Source: Caballeronia humi (GTDB taxonomy: Bacteria; Pseudomonadota; Gammaproteobacteria; Burkholderiales; Burkholderiaceae). From it: a DNA stretch of 64,000 nucleotides. The position numbers and the translations under genes are program-made. Below are positions 18,013 to 27,329 of this stretch, piece after piece. The notes under the pieces are model-generated. The model made no database searches and was not told the origin of the DNA. It saw only the letters and a program-made list of their open reading frames with translations. The DNA lies in assembly GCF_001544475.1 (NCBI RefSeq), contig NZ_FCNW02000006.1, positions 124,001 through 188,000 on the forward strand, written 5' to 3'. Positions within the stretch are counted from its first letter, which is position 1; each line of letters begins with the position of its first letter.

Positions 18013-18459
18013 GTGCAGACGATTACCCGAAAACTCGAATTCGACGCGGGCCACCGCATCCCCGATCACCGCAGCCAGTGCCGTAACCTGCACGGGCATC
18101 GCTACGTGCTCGAAATCACGCTGCAAGGCGATCTCGTCGATACGGAAGGCGCGCCGGATCGCGGCATGGTGATGGATTTCGCCGACGTCAAATCGCTCGC
18201 GATGGAGCATCTGGTGAACAAGTGGGACCACGCGTTCCTCGTCTACGAAGGCGACACGCAGGTGCGCGAATTCCTCGATTCGATGGCGGGCCACAAGACC
18301 GTCGTGCTCGACCGCATTCCGACGGTGGAAAACATGGCGGCCGTGGCGTTCGGCATCCTCGCCGATGTCTACGACGCCCACTACGGTGTGAACCTCAAGC
18401 TGAAGCGCGTGCGCCTGTACGAAACGCCGAATTGCTGGGCCGACGTCGAACGCGCCTGA
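18013..18459 (+). CDS. queD: 6-carboxy-5,6,7,8-tetrahydropterin synthase
   Basis: A 148-residue enzyme of the 6-pyruvoyl-tetrahydropterin synthase family that converts dihydroneopterin triphosphate to 6-carboxytetrahydropterin, feeding QueE. The zinc histidines H14 (FDAGHRI), H27 and H29 (NLHGHRY) and the catalytic C23 are visible. The start is GTG 18013, following the QTITRKLEFDAGH pattern. Length is slightly above the 120-residue enterobacterial form, as is common in beta-proteobacteria. It closes the queuosine operon. Confidence 0.95.
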   Translation: MQTITRKLEFDAGHRIPDHRSQCRNLHGHRYVLEITLQGDLVDTEGAPDRGMVMDFADVKSLAMEHLVNKWDHAFLVYEGDTQVREFLDSMAGHKTVVLDRIPTVENMAAVAFGILADVYDAHYGVNLKLKRVRLYETPNCWADVERA

Positions 18460-18551
18460 GCCTTCGGGCGCGTCCGGACGCTCCATTATTCTCACGGTAT
18501 GATCGCTCGATAAGCCGCTTCTGATCCGGGCGGCGCACACGGAGCGAGACC

Positions 18552-18611
18552 ATGCCGTCATCCTTCTTCTGCCCGTCACGCAGCGCGGCTCCCCGGGGAG
18601 CCGCGCGATGA
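18552..18611 (+). CDS. short upstream frame (leader peptide) before the aldolase
   Basis: A 19-codon frame, MPSSFFCPSRSAAPRGAAR, starting at ATG 18552 with a good GGAG site 7 nt upstream (18541-18544). Its TGA stop overlaps the ATG of the aldolase gene (ATGA), a layout typical of translational coupling. The last third lies inside a palindrome that covers the aldolase ribosome site, so translating it should open the hairpin. Its existence as a translated peptide is inferred from these signals; conservation is unknown. Confidence 0.45.
   Translation: MPSSFFCPSRSAAPRGAAR
18583..18606 (+). promoter_or_regulatory. perfect 24-nt palindrome covering the aldolase ribosome site
   Basis: GCGCGGCTCCCC at 18583-18594 is followed directly by its exact reverse complement at 18595-18606. 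The GGGGAG ribosome site (18595-18600) of the aldolase lies in the 3' arm, 7 nt before ATG 18608. As RNA it would fold into a 10-bp stem with a tetraloop. No T run follows, so it is not a terminator. As DNA it could also be an operator. Confidence 0.6.
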
Positions 18612-19390
18612 GCACCTTCACCAATCCCCTGAAACAACGTCTCGCCGAATCCGGCACGCTGTACGGCTTGTGGCTGTCGCTCGGAAGTGCCGATGCCGCC
18701 GAAGCGCTCGCGCACGCCGGCTTCGACTGGCTTTGCATCGACATGGAGCATTCGGCGAACGACAGTCGCGACGTCACCGACCAGTTGCGCGCGATCGGCG
18801 CCGCGCATCTGCCGAGCGAGCCGATCGTGCGCGTGCCCGCCGCCGAGGGCTGGCTCGTCAAGCGTGTGCTCGATGCCGGCGCGCGAACGTTGATGTTTCC
18901 GAACGTCGAGTCGGCGCAGGAGGCGGCACGCATCGTGCAACTCACGCAATACCCGACGACGGAAGCGCGCGACGGCCTGCGCGGCGCTGCCGGCGCGGTG
19001 CGCGCGGCGGCGTACGGCATGCGTCGCGACTACATGACGACCGCCAACGCGCAGATCGCGACGATCGTGCAGATCGAATCGGCGGCGGCGCTCGAAGCGG
19101 TCGATGCGATCGCCGCGACGCCGGGCATCGATTGCCTGTTCATCGGCCCGGCTGATCTTGCCGCGAGCTTAGGCCACCTCGGCGACGCGAAGCATCCCGA
19201 CGTGCAATCCGCGATCGACAGAATCGTCGATGCCGCGAAGCGCGCGGGCATCGCGAGCGGCATCTTCGCGCTCGATACCGCGAGCGCGCGGCAGTACGCG
19301 CAGGCGGGCGTCCGGGTGATCGCGCTGGCATCGGATGCGATTTGGCTGTTGAAGGCGACGCGTCAGGCGTTGCAGGAGGTTCGAACATGA
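18608..19390 (+). CDS. HpcH/HpaI-family aldolase
   Basis: A 260-residue class II (metal-dependent) aldolase of the 4-hydroxy-2-oxoheptanedioate / 2-dehydro-3-deoxyglucarate aldolase family, cleaving hydroxy-oxo acids to pyruvate and an aldehyde. The family blocks GLWLSLGS, FDWLCIDMEHS, the metal-binding glutamate in IVQIESAAALE and the GPADLAASLG segment are present. The natural substrate cannot be told; no aromatic or sugar-acid catabolic genes are adjacent. ATG 18608 overlaps the stop of a 19-codon upstream frame, and the gene's own stop overlaps the next start (ATGA). Confidence 0.9.
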   Translation: MSTFTNPLKQRLAESGTLYGLWLSLGSADAAEALAHAGFDWLCIDMEHSANDSRDVTDQLRAIGAAHLPSEPIVRVPAAEGWLVKRVLDAGARTLMFPNVESAQEAARIVQLTQYPTTEARDGLRGAAGAVRAAAYGMRRDYMTTANAQIATIVQIESAAALEAVDAIAATPGIDCLFIGPADLAASLGHLGDAKHPDVQSAIDRIVDAAKRAGIASGIFALDTASARQYAQAGVRVIALASDAIWLLKATRQALQEVRT

Positions 19391-20076
19391 CTACGGGATT
19401 CCGGTCGGGCGCAGTGGCGGCGTCGATGGCGCTCTTCGTCGCGTTCTGCGGCGCAGCGCATGCGCAGACCCAGCTCAAATCCACCGATCTCGCGACGCAA
19501 AACGCCGTCGCCAACTACAACGCGGGCAATCTGAATGCGGCGCGCTCGGAGTTCAAGCGCGCGGCGCAGAAAGGCAGTCGCCTCGCCGAATTCAACTACG
19601 CGATGATGCTGCTCAACGGCGAAGGCGGCCCCGCCGACGTAGACGAAGGCAAGGTATGGCTACGCCGCGCCGCCGACGCCGACATGACGCACGCGCAGTA
19701 CGTCTACGGAAAGATGTACGACGACGGCCAGTTCGTCGACAAGGACCCGGCGGAGGCGCATCGCTGGTTCCTGCGCGCCGCGAACCAAGGGCACGTCCAG
19801 GCGGAACTCGCGCTCGCAAACCAGTTCCTCGACGGCCGCGGCACCGCGCGCGACAACACGCAGGCGTTCGCCTGGTACAAGAAAGCAGCGCAGGGCGGCG
19901 ACATGACCGCGCAATACGTCGCGGGCTCGTTCTACGAGCGCGGCGGCGATGGCGTCGAGCGCAATCTGAATGTCGCACGCGCGTATTACGCGGCGGCGGC
20001 GGCGCAGGGCGATCCGGCCGCGAAGCTGAAATATCTGCAGCTCAGCGCGGAACTGGAGCGCAGCAAGCCGCAATAG
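19387..20076 (+). CDS. secreted Sel1-repeat (SEL1-like TPR) protein
   Basis: A 229-residue exported protein. Residues 1-28 form a signal peptide (MTTGFRSGAV, hydrophobic core, AHAQ). The remainder consists of about four to five Sel1-type repeats of about 36 residues, for example AHAQYVYGKMYDDGQFVDKD and AQYVAGSFYERGGDGVERN. Such solenoids mediate protein contacts; the specific role is unknown. The start overlaps the aldolase stop by ATGA, indicating coupled translation. A strong bidirectional terminator follows the TAG stop. Confidence 0.88.
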   Translation: MTTGFRSGAVAASMALFVAFCGAAHAQTQLKSTDLATQNAVANYNAGNLNAARSEFKRAAQKGSRLAEFNYAMMLLNGEGGPADVDEGKVWLRRAADADMTHAQYVYGKMYDDGQFVDKDPAEAHRWFLRAANQGHVQAELALANQFLDGRGTARDNTQAFAWYKKAAQGGDMTAQYVAGSFYERGGDGVERNLNVARAYYAAAAAQGDPAAKLKYLQLSAELERSKPQ

Positions 20077-20077
20077 C

Positions 20078-20112
20078 AAAAGGCCGTTCGGAGCGATCCG
20101 GAACGGCCTTTT
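20078..20112. terminator. bidirectional terminator between Sel1 gene and rodA
   Basis: AAAAGGCCGTTC at 20078-20089 pairs perfectly with its complement at 20101-20112; the ends give an A run on one side and a T run on the other. It serves the two convergent transcripts. Confidence 0.9.
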
Positions 20113-20133
20113 GACATCGGAAGCAGAGAGCGG

Positions 20134-21282
20134 TCAACTCTGCATCAACCGCTTCTGTCGCGCGACGCTCATGATCAGCCCCGTCGCGACGCCGAGCGTC
20201 GTCAGCGCCGTTCCGCCGTAGCTCATGAACGGCAGCGGCACGCCGACCACCGGCAAAATCCCGCTCACCATCCCGATATTGACGAACGCGTAGGTGAAGA
20301 ACGCAAGCGTCAGCGATCCCGCAAGCAATCGCCCGAACATCGTCGCGCCGTTCGCGGCGATATAGAGGCCGCGCGCGATCAGCGCCATGTAGAGAAAGAG
20401 CAGGACGAGTCCGCCCGCCAAGCCGAATTCCTCCGAAAACACCGCGAAAATGAAGTCGGTATGCTTTTCCGGGATGAATTCGAGGTGAGCCTGCGTGCCT
20501 TTCAGCCAGCCTTTGCCGAGCGTGCCGCCGGAACCGATCGCGATGACCGCCTGGATCGTGTGGAAGCCCTTGCCGAGCGGATCGGAGGTCGGATCGAGCA
20601 GCGTGCAGATGCGGTGCTTTTGATAATCGTGCATCAGCGGCCAGTTCACGTCGGGCTGACAGATGCGGTCCTGGAACACGGCGACGCACGCGATCACGAC
20701 GACACCCGCCGCCAGCACCGGCACCAGCAGCTTGAAACTCAGTCCCGCGAAGTAGATGACGAAAAAGCCCGCCGCGAAAACGAGCACCGCGGTGCCGAGA
20801 TCGGGCTGCTTCGCAATGAGGCCGACCGGCACCATCAAAATCGCAAAGCCGGCGATGTAGTCCCACCAGCGAATCTGCCCCTCGCGTCGCTGGTAGTACC
20901 ACGCGAGCATCAGCGGCATCGCGATCTTCATCAGCTCGGACGGCTGGATCACGACGCCGACGTTCAGCCACCGTTTCGCGCCCTTGCGTGTGAGCCCGAA
21001 CATCGCGACCGCGATCAGCAACGCGACGCCGAACGTGTAAAGCGGCACGGCGAAGCGCATCAGCGTCGGCGGCGGAATGTTGGCGAGGATCCACATCAGG
21101 CCGAACGTCAGCATGATATTGCGCAGTTGGTCTTCCACGCGGCCGGGCATGTCGAGGCTCGCGCTGTAGAGCGTCACGATCCCGACGCACAGCAGCAAGA
21201 ACACGATCAGCGCGAGCGGGCGGTCGAAGCCCGCGAACATGCGCTTTGCCCGGTCGATCCAGGCGCGCTTGTCGAGTTGCAT
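20134..21282 (-). CDS. rodA: peptidoglycan glycosyltransferase RodA
   Basis: A 382-residue SEDS-family polytopic membrane protein (about ten membrane segments) that polymerises lipid II in the elongation complex together with PBP2. SEDS landmarks are present, including QPDLGTA, the IGSGGTLGKGWLKGTQ loop and the C-terminal PLPFMSYGGTALTT block. It is the last gene of the mreB-mreC-mreD-mrdA-rodA run, starting 10 nt after mrdA. The symbol mrdB is equivalent. Confidence 0.95.
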   Translation of the reverse strand: MQLDKRAWIDRAKRMFAGFDRPLALIVFLLLCVGIVTLYSASLDMPGRVEDQLRNIMLTFGLMWILANIPPPTLMRFAVPLYTFGVALLIAVAMFGLTRKGAKRWLNVGVVIQPSELMKIAMPLMLAWYYQRREGQIRWWDYIAGFAILMVPVGLIAKQPDLGTAVLVFAAGFFVIYFAGLSFKLLVPVLAAGVVVIACVAVFQDRICQPDVNWPLMHDYQKHRICTLLDPTSDPLGKGFHTIQAVIAIGSGGTLGKGWLKGTQAHLEFIPEKHTDFIFAVFSEEFGLAGGLVLLFLYMALIARGLYIAANGATMFGRLLAGSLTLAFFTYAFVNIGMVSGILPVVGVPLPFMSYGGTALTTLGVATGLIMSVARQKRLMQS

Positions 21283-21292
21283 CCTGTCTCCC

Positions 21293-23623
21293 TTATTCGT
21301 CGATGCCGCCCGTAGGCGTCAAGGTTTGGACGGTGTCGCGGCTATCGTTGCGCGGGATGGCGGGCGTCGATGCCGCCGCCGGGCCTTTCGGCGCGCGCTT
21401 CCTGTTCGGCGCAACGGCACTCGCCGGGGCGGCGGGTGCAGCAGCCGATGCCGACGCTGCGGCCGGAGCGGAGGCACCGCGCGCCGCGCCCGTAACGGCA
21501 CGCGAAGCCGCCAGTGCGGGCGCCGCCGCTGGCGCCCCGCCCGCGACGACCCGCGAAGCCGCCTTCGCAACCGCAGGATTCGACGCCGCCGCCGGCGAAA
21601 ACGCCGCCGATTTGTTCGCCACCGATGCCGGCAGTGCCGCATCGACCGCCGTTTGCGGGCCGCCGATCACAGGCATGCCGGTATCTTCCGTCGCCGATGC
21701 CGCCGCCGCCACGGCCGCCGCCTGCGCGCCGGGCTTGAGTCGGTCGACGAGGTAATAGTCGAGCACCTTGCGCGCGATCGGACCGGCCGATTCCGCGCCC
21801 CAGCCGCCGTTCTCGACGATCAGCGCCACCGCGATCTTCGGCTGTTCCGCCGGCGCGAATGCGATAAAAAGCGCGTGATCGCGCAGATGCTCGGCGATCG
21901 CGTGGCCCTTGTAGTTCGCGCCCTGCAGCGAATAGACCTGCGCCGTGCCGGTCTTGCCCGCCGCAAGATACGGCGCGCCGATGAATACCTTCGACGCCGT
22001 GCCGTTCGTGACGACCCCTTCCATCGCGCGCTTGATCACGTCGATGTCCTGCTGGCGGACGGCGATCTTGTCGGTCGGGCCGCGGACCGTCGCGCGCATC
22101 GCCTTCGTGATCGGATTTTCGATGTCGCGCACGAGGTGCGGCTTCATCACCACGCCGTTGTTCGCGAGCGTCGCGGTCGCGTGCGCGAGCTGGAGGATCG
22201 TGAACGAGTTGTAACCCTGCCCGATGCCGAGACTGATGGTCTCGCCTTCGTACCAGCGCTGCTGCTCGGGCTTGCGATACGCCTTCTTCTTCCATTCCGT
22301 CGACGGAAGAATGCCGCGCGCCTCACCCGAAATATCGATGCCGGTAATCTGGCCGAAACCCCACGGTTTCATGAAGCCGGCCATCGCGTTCACGCCGAGA
22401 TCGCGGGCAAGTATGTAGAAATACGTGTCGTTCGAGACGACGATCGCGCGGTTCATGTCGACCCAGCCCTGGCCCGAACGCACGTCGTTGCGGAACGTGT
22501 GGCCGCCGAACGTGAAGTAGCCAGGGTCCTGGAAGCCCCAGCCGGGCGTGCGTTTCTTGAGCGTGAGCGCGGCCAGTGCCATGAACGGCTTGTACGTCGA
22601 GCCCGGCGGATACGTGCCGTGCAGCGGACGATTGAGCAGCGGATGATCGGGCGAGTTGTTGAGCGTGTCCCAGGTCTGCTGGTCGATGCCGTCGACGAAG
22701 GAATTTGGATCGAAGCTCGGCGCGGAGACGAACGCGAGGATGTCGCCGGTGGAAGGCTCGATCGCGACGAGCGCGCCTTTCTTGCCCGCGAACGTCTGCT
22801 CGGCGACCTGCTGCAAGCCGATATCCAGCGATAGCACGAGATTGTTGCCGGGCGTCGCCTGCGTGCGCGACATCGTGCGCACCGGCCGGCCGCCCGCCGT
22901 CACTTCGACTTCCTCGAAGCCCGTCAGGCCGTGCAGTTCCGTCTCATAACTCTGCTCGACGCCGATCTTGCCGGTGTAATCCGTGCCCTTGTAGTTGTTC
23001 GCGTCAAGACGCGGGTCGTAGTGTTCCTGATCGGCGTCGTTCTGGTCGCTGGCGTTGTCGATGCGTTCCTGGTCGCGCTGCGAAATCCGCCCGATATAGC
23101 CGATCACGTGCGCCGCCGTCGGCCCGAGCGGATATTGGCGGAAGAGGCGCGCGCGCACTTCGACGCCGGGAAAGCGATAGCGCTGCGCCGTGAAGCGGGC
23201 AACTTCCTCGTCGGTCAGGCGCGTGCGAATGGGCAGGCTCTCAAAATTCTTCGAATCTTCGAGCAGCTTTTTGAAGCGGCGGCGGTCGCGGGAGTCGATC
23301 GGGATGACTTGCGCGAGTGCGTCGATTTCTTCGTCGAGCGTCCCGCCGATCTTCGATGGCGTGATTTCGAGCGTGTAAGCCGAATAATTCTTTGCGAGCA
23401 CGATGCCGTTGCGGTCGGTGATGATGCCGCGGTTCGGCACGATCGGCGCAACGGAGATGCGGTTTTCGTTCGCTTGCAGCGAGTACTTGCTGAAATGCCA
23501 GACCTGCAGGTACAAAAAGCGCAGTCCGATCAGCCCGAAGCAGACGAACACGAACAGCCCCGCTGCCGCAACGCGCAGGCGGAATCTCGACAACAGTTGT
23601 TCGGCGTTCTTGATTTCGGTCAT
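21293..23623 (-). CDS. mrdA: penicillin-binding protein 2
   Basis: The monofunctional transpeptidase of the rod-shape elongasome, 776 residues. One membrane anchor (about 18-40) precedes the dimerisation domain and the transpeptidase domain, with the active-site S342 in STYK, SND at 397-399 and KTGT at 557-560. The core ends near residue 630. The remaining 145 residues are a low-complexity alanine/proline/serine tail that family members from enterobacteria lack. It lies between mreD (79 nt) and rodA (10 nt) on the same strand. Confidence 0.95.
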   Translation of the reverse strand: MTEIKNAEQLLSRFRLRVAAAGLFVFVCFGLIGLRFLYLQVWHFSKYSLQANENRISVAPIVPNRGIITDRNGIVLAKNYSAYTLEITPSKIGGTLDEEIDALAQVIPIDSRDRRRFKKLLEDSKNFESLPIRTRLTDEEVARFTAQRYRFPGVEVRARLFRQYPLGPTAAHVIGYIGRISQRDQERIDNASDQNDADQEHYDPRLDANNYKGTDYTGKIGVEQSYETELHGLTGFEEVEVTAGGRPVRTMSRTQATPGNNLVLSLDIGLQQVAEQTFAGKKGALVAIEPSTGDILAFVSAPSFDPNSFVDGIDQQTWDTLNNSPDHPLLNRPLHGTYPPGSTYKPFMALAALTLKKRTPGWGFQDPGYFTFGGHTFRNDVRSGQGWVDMNRAIVVSNDTYFYILARDLGVNAMAGFMKPWGFGQITGIDISGEARGILPSTEWKKKAYRKPEQQRWYEGETISLGIGQGYNSFTILQLAHATATLANNGVVMKPHLVRDIENPITKAMRATVRGPTDKIAVRQQDIDVIKRAMEGVVTNGTASKVFIGAPYLAAGKTGTAQVYSLQGANYKGHAIAEHLRDHALFIAFAPAEQPKIAVALIVENGGWGAESAGPIARKVLDYYLVDRLKPGAQAAAVAAAASATEDTGMPVIGGPQTAVDAALPASVANKSAAFSPAAASNPAVAKAASRVVAGGAPAAAPALAASRAVTGAARGASAPAAASASAAAPAAPASAVAPNRKRAPKGPAAASTPAIPRNDSRDTVQTLTPTGGIDE

Positions 23624-23702
23624 GCAAGTTTCGCGCTAGGACGCGATTTATTTCAGTGTAGCCACGCCGCGCGAAACCGCCATCAGCGGTGCGCGGCCGT
23701 GT

Positions 23703-24215
23703 TCAGATCGGACGGGTGTCGTCGGGATCGGCTGCGCGCCGTTGCGGCATCAGCAGCAGGAAGCTCGCGACCGGCCACAGCAGCGCTTCGACGAAACCGT
23801 CGATCAGATAGCCCCAGCCGGGGAACGCTGCGCCCGTCAGAAGACGAATCACGAACGGCACGATCTGCGCGCCGACCAGCAACGGCGCGACGACGAACGT
23901 CTGCACGGGCAGCGACATCCAAAGCACGCGCCGGTGAATCGTGATCGCGCCATACGACAGCAGCGTATACGCGAGCGCGTGTTCGCCGAGCAGGCTGGCA
24001 TTGTGCACGTCCATCAGGAGGCCGAGCATGAACGCGATGCCCATCCCGACCTTGCGCGGCTGGTGGACGTTCCAGAAGAGCAGCACGACCGCGACGAAAT
24101 CGGGGACGCCAACCAGCCGGCCCCACGGCATCAGGTTCAGCAGAAAGGCCGCGGCCAGGCTGAAAGTGATGAAGTACGGATTGACCGGTTGCAGGATGTA
24201 TTGCGGACGATTCAT
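23703..24215 (-). CDS. mreD: rod shape-determining protein MreD
   Basis: A 170-residue inner-membrane protein of the elongasome with about five hydrophobic segments, including the N-terminal FITFSLAAAFLLNLMPWGR segment. It contacts MreC and PBP2 in the membrane. The ATG overlaps the mreC stop (ATGA), so translation is coupled. Sequence identity in this family is low; size, topology and its place between mreC and mrdA make the call. Confidence 0.93.
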   Translation of the reverse strand: MNRPQYILQPVNPYFITFSLAAAFLLNLMPWGRLVGVPDFVAVVLLFWNVHQPRKVGMGIAFMLGLLMDVHNASLLGEHALAYTLLSYGAITIHRRVLWMSLPVQTFVVAPLLVGAQIVPFVIRLLTGAAFPGWGYLIDGFVEALLWPVASFLLLMPQRRAADPDDTRPI

Positions 24216-25348
24216 TGCGCGACTCCGGACGCGGCTCTCGGGAGATGCGCCTTCCTGCTCTTGTGCGGCGTCGCTGCGGACGCGGGCTTGGGTGCGGCGG
24301 CCGCTCCGGACGCTGGCGCTGCCGGTTTTGCGGCGACGGGTGCCGCAGGCTTCGCGGCGGCGGCGCTGCTGGCCGGCCCTGCAGGCGCTGCGGCCGATGC
24401 CGCGCTGCCCGCGGCCGGAACCGCCGTCTTTGATCCCTTACCCTTCTTGCCCTTGTTTTCCTTCGCCTCTTTCGCGGCGGCAGCGGCTTCGACTTCGATA
24501 GGATTCGGCGGCACGTTCACGTTGTAATGCAGCACAAGCAACTGGCGCGCGCCGCGCACCGGCGCGACCGGAAGGCAAACGACGCGCGCGAACGCGGTAT
24601 CCGCCTGTTTGTCGACGCGCACGACCTTCGCCACGGCGAGCCCCGGCGGATAAATGCCGTCGAGGCCGCTGGTCACGAGTTCGTCGCCGGCCTGGACGTC
24701 GGCGCTGATCGGCACGAATCGCAGATCGAGCGTGTCACCCTTCGGCGTGCCGTAAATCACGCTGCGCAGGCCCGTCCGCACGATCTGCACGGGCACGGCC
24801 TGATCCTTGTCGGACAGCAGCGTGACTTCGGATTGCAGCGGAAAGACGCGCGTCACCTGACCGATCACGCCGTCCTCGTTGACGACCGGGGCGCCGTCCT
24901 GGATGCCCTGCTGCGCGCCCTTGCCGATCACGACCTTCTGCGTGAACGGATCACGCGTGTCGTACTGCACTTCGGCGGGCGTGGTTTGCGTCGTTGCGCG
25001 CGATTGCAGGTTCAACAGCGCACGCAAATGCGTGTTTTCGATGCTCAGTTGCGAGGCATCACCGGCCTTGATCGATAGCTGGAGGTTTTTATCGGCGAGG
25101 GCCTGGTTTTCGTTGCGCAGCGCAGCGCTGGTGACGGCCAGATCGGTTGCGCCCATGAAGATGTCGCGTGGCACGAGCGCGGCGCGCTGCAAAGGATAAA
25201 GGCCCGCGCCAAGCACGCCGCGAACGATTTCGAGCGTGTTGAAGCGGGCATCGGAGATGAGCAGCGCGATTGCGAGCACCACGAAGAAGATCAGCCGCGC
25301 GAGCGCAGACGGGCCTTGCTTGAAAAGTGGCGGCGGACTGTATTCCAT
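24212..25348 (-). CDS. mreC: rod shape-determining protein MreC
   Basis: A 378-residue periplasmic scaffold of the elongasome. One membrane anchor (about 17-33) is followed by a coiled coil (about 72-115) and the beta-rich MreC core with IGKGAQQGIQDGAPVVNEDGVIG and TSGLDGIYPPGLAVAKV. After about residue 285 comes a lysine-rich then alanine/proline-rich tail of about 90 residues not found in short MreC proteins. It lies between mreB (176 nt) and mreD (overlap). Confidence 0.95.
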   Translation of the reverse strand: MEYSPPPLFKQGPSALARLIFFVVLAIALLISDARFNTLEIVRGVLGAGLYPLQRAALVPRDIFMGATDLAVTSAALRNENQALADKNLQLSIKAGDASQLSIENTHLRALLNLQSRATTQTTPAEVQYDTRDPFTQKVVIGKGAQQGIQDGAPVVNEDGVIGQVTRVFPLQSEVTLLSDKDQAVPVQIVRTGLRSVIYGTPKGDTLDLRFVPISADVQAGDELVTSGLDGIYPPGLAVAKVVRVDKQADTAFARVVCLPVAPVRGARQLLVLHYNVNVPPNPIEVEAAAAAKEAKENKGKKGKGSKTAVPAAGSAASAAAPAGPASSAAAAKPAAPVAAKPAAPASGAAAAPKPASAATPHKSRKAHLPRAASGVAQ

Positions 25349-25524
25349 GGTCGGCGCCGAGGGCGTGAGCGGTTGGACGAAGCTGCAGGCACGAGGCTCG
25401 TGGCCCGACCTGCCCTACGCTGTTTCGACAACGGCCCGGGATGAGCCGGGCCGTGCGGGCGTCGCGTGACGCGGGGTGCTGTTTCAGTGCGTCGGGGTCA
25501 TCTGGAAAACGCGCCCTGTCGACT

Positions 25525-26568
<1,044 letters not shown>

Positions 26569-26943
26569 TCAAAAATCCTGTCTCGCTGGGAGCCGTGCCT
26601 CGCTTCGAGCGCCTGGGACGGCAGCGGAAAAAATAACAGTTTGCAGGCAGCGAGAGGTGTCGCCGCGTGATGCAAAACTGCGAAGAAATCTACCGGAGGA
26701 TGCGAATCAACAAGCCAAACCTTTCTCGCAAAAAGTGAATCAGGGAGAAGGCCGCTGTTCAATCGATCCGGATTTGGGTCGAACGCGTAATGATACCTTA
26801 TAATTTTGGATGATCTATAGGAAATGGACGGTACTTTTTGCCGTCATCAGGCCCGTTTTCAGGACCGCCTTCCAGTGACGTAACTCTCTGTCGCAACGAA
26901 TATTTTCGCTTTCGTGACAGTCCCAGCTTTCTCCGGTGATCGA
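26569..26943. promoter_or_regulatory. divergent mreB/gatC control region
   Basis: A 375-nt AT-rich stretch without a gene. On the plus strand, TATAAT at 26799-26804 with TTGGGT at 26774-26779 (19-nt spacer) is a candidate gatC promoter; it would give a leader of about 130 nt. Promoters for mreB must lie on the other strand in the part next to 26569, but none stands out. Confidence 0.5.
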
Positions 26944-27243
26944 ATGTCTTTGACCCTGACCGATGTAAAACGCATTGCGCACCTCGCGCGGCTCGAATTG
27001 CCCGAACAGGAGGCCGAACCGACGCTCGCGCGTCTGAACGACTTCTTCGGCCTCGTCGAGCAGATGCAGGCCGTCGATACGACCGGCATCGAGCCGCTCG
27101 CGCATCCGATCGAGCAGATCGAAGAGGTGGCATTGCGTCTGCGAAACGACGCAGTTACAGAGCAGGTAAACCGCGAAGAGTTCCAGCGCTCGGCGCCCGC
27201 CGTGCAAGATGGCCTCTTTCTCGTGCCGAAGGTGATCGAATAA
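26944..27243 (+). CDS. gatC: Asp-tRNA(Asn)/Glu-tRNA(Gln) amidotransferase subunit C
   Basis: A 99-residue subunit that stabilises the GatA-GatB interface of the amidotransferase, which makes Gln-tRNA and Asn-tRNA from the mischarged forms. It begins [19 protein letters not shown], the standard GatC N-terminus, and carries the [10 protein letters not shown] segment. ATG 26944 is used; an in-frame GTG at 26914 would add 10 residues. gatA starts 86 nt downstream. Presence of GatCAB implies that glutaminyl- or asparaginyl-tRNA formation uses the indirect route at least in part. Confidence 0.95.
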   Translation: MSLTLTDVKRIAHLARLELPEQEAEPTLARLNDFFGLVEQMQAVDTTGIEPLAHPIEQIEEVALRLRNDAVTEQVNREEFQRSAPAVQDGLFLVPKVIE

Positions 27244-27329
27244 GCGGGGCTTAAGCCAAGCGGCTTCGCTTACCGGACTCAAGCCCGGCGCGCGTCCCGA
27301 ATGACGCGGCGCCCATCAGGAAACACGCA

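Noticed and set aside
18583-18606. 24-nt palindrome as a transcription terminator
   Set aside because: No T run follows, and it lies immediately before a start codon with the ribosome site inside one arm.
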